This document shows, in pieces, positions 5,892 to 6,006 of a stretch of 6,006 nt of DNA. Location of the stretch: assembly GCA_004378665.1 (NCBI GenBank), contig SOIA01000272.1:1-6006 (forward strand), given 5' to 3'. The notes beneath the pieces were generated by a model. The model had not been told where the DNA came from. It saw only the letters and a list, made by a program, of their open reading frames with translations, and did not search any database. Made by a program: the position numbers and the translations under genes. Source of the stretch: Candidatus Aminicenantota bacterium (GTDB lineage Bacteria > Acidobacteriota > Aminicenantia > Aminicenantales > Aminicenantaceae). The first letter of the stretch is position 1; every line of letters starts with the position of its first letter.

Positions 5892-6006
5892 CTATACAGT
5901 CTTGATAGCCGAAAAATCCCCGGTTAGCGCCGCTTCAAGAACCGGCTTCATGTATTCATCCACCATGTCCGCAGTCAGAGGGACAGGCATGTTTTTCAGC
6001 TTCATC
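5892..6006 (-). CDS. C-terminal end of an unidentified protein (runs off right edge)
   Basis: The last 37 codons and a TAG stop are present on the minus strand. The readable tail contains MPVPLTADMVDEYMKPV and ends ALTGDFSAIKTV. The amphipathic, acidic helix-like composition and the 2-nt spacing to the next start support a genuine gene in an operon with the LarA homologue. An ATG occurs at 6005, one base from the edge, but the real start is probably outside. The fragment is too short for me to assign a family; a metabolic enzyme acting with the racemase is plausible from context only. Confidence 0.6.
   Translation of the reverse strand, partial: MKLKNMPVPLTADMVDEYMKPVLEAALTGDFSAIKTV

Noticed and set aside
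1..6006. CRISPR arrays, tRNA/rRNA genes, insertion sequences, phage genes
   Set aside because: I saw no regularly spaced repeats, tRNA-like cloverleaf, rRNA-like stretch, transposase or terminal inverted repeats.

Overview
This 6 kb window looks like bacterial DNA of moderate GC (about half by eye) with compact gene layout. I cannot name the organism from the sequence. The genes favour an anaerobic or fermentative, probably diderm, lineage that makes or handles poly-gamma-glutamate (PGA), but that is inference only.

Layout: two gene sets converge near position 900-912. From the left edge, on the + strand, runs the C-terminal 303 residues of a PgsW-type 'poly-gamma-glutamate system protein' ending in a transmembrane anchor. 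Everything else is on the - strand and reads right to left. In transcription order this is: the last 37 residues of an unidentified protein entering from the right edge; a LarA-type (DUF2088) nickel-pincer racemase/epimerase with every known catalytic position intact; a small terminator followed directly by a good sigma-70-type promoter; a secreted DUF6305-like protein; a 177-nt gap; a 430-residue ion-transporter-superfamily (TRAP DctM-like) permease; a very short coupled ORF; a 49-residue two-helix membrane protein with a strong Shine-Dalgarno; and a membrane-anchored zinc M14 enzyme of the AstE/aspartoacylase type. The last gene overlaps the end of pgsW by 13 nt, tail to tail.

How the genes may work together: the secreted protein, the permease, the small membrane protein and the extracytoplasmic zinc deacylase/carboxypeptidase look like one envelope module. 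It could cleave an acylated amino acid or gamma-glutamyl compound outside the membrane and import the acidic product. The LarA homologue would interconvert stereoisomers of a 2-hydroxy acid in the cytoplasm. Its tight spacing (2 nt) with the partial upstream gene shows it belongs to a separate operon to the right. Next to a PGA gene, a role in turnover or use of PGA or its D/L products is a reasonable hypothesis, but nothing in the window proves it. The least described parts are the small membrane protein and the permease/DUF6305/M14 combination.
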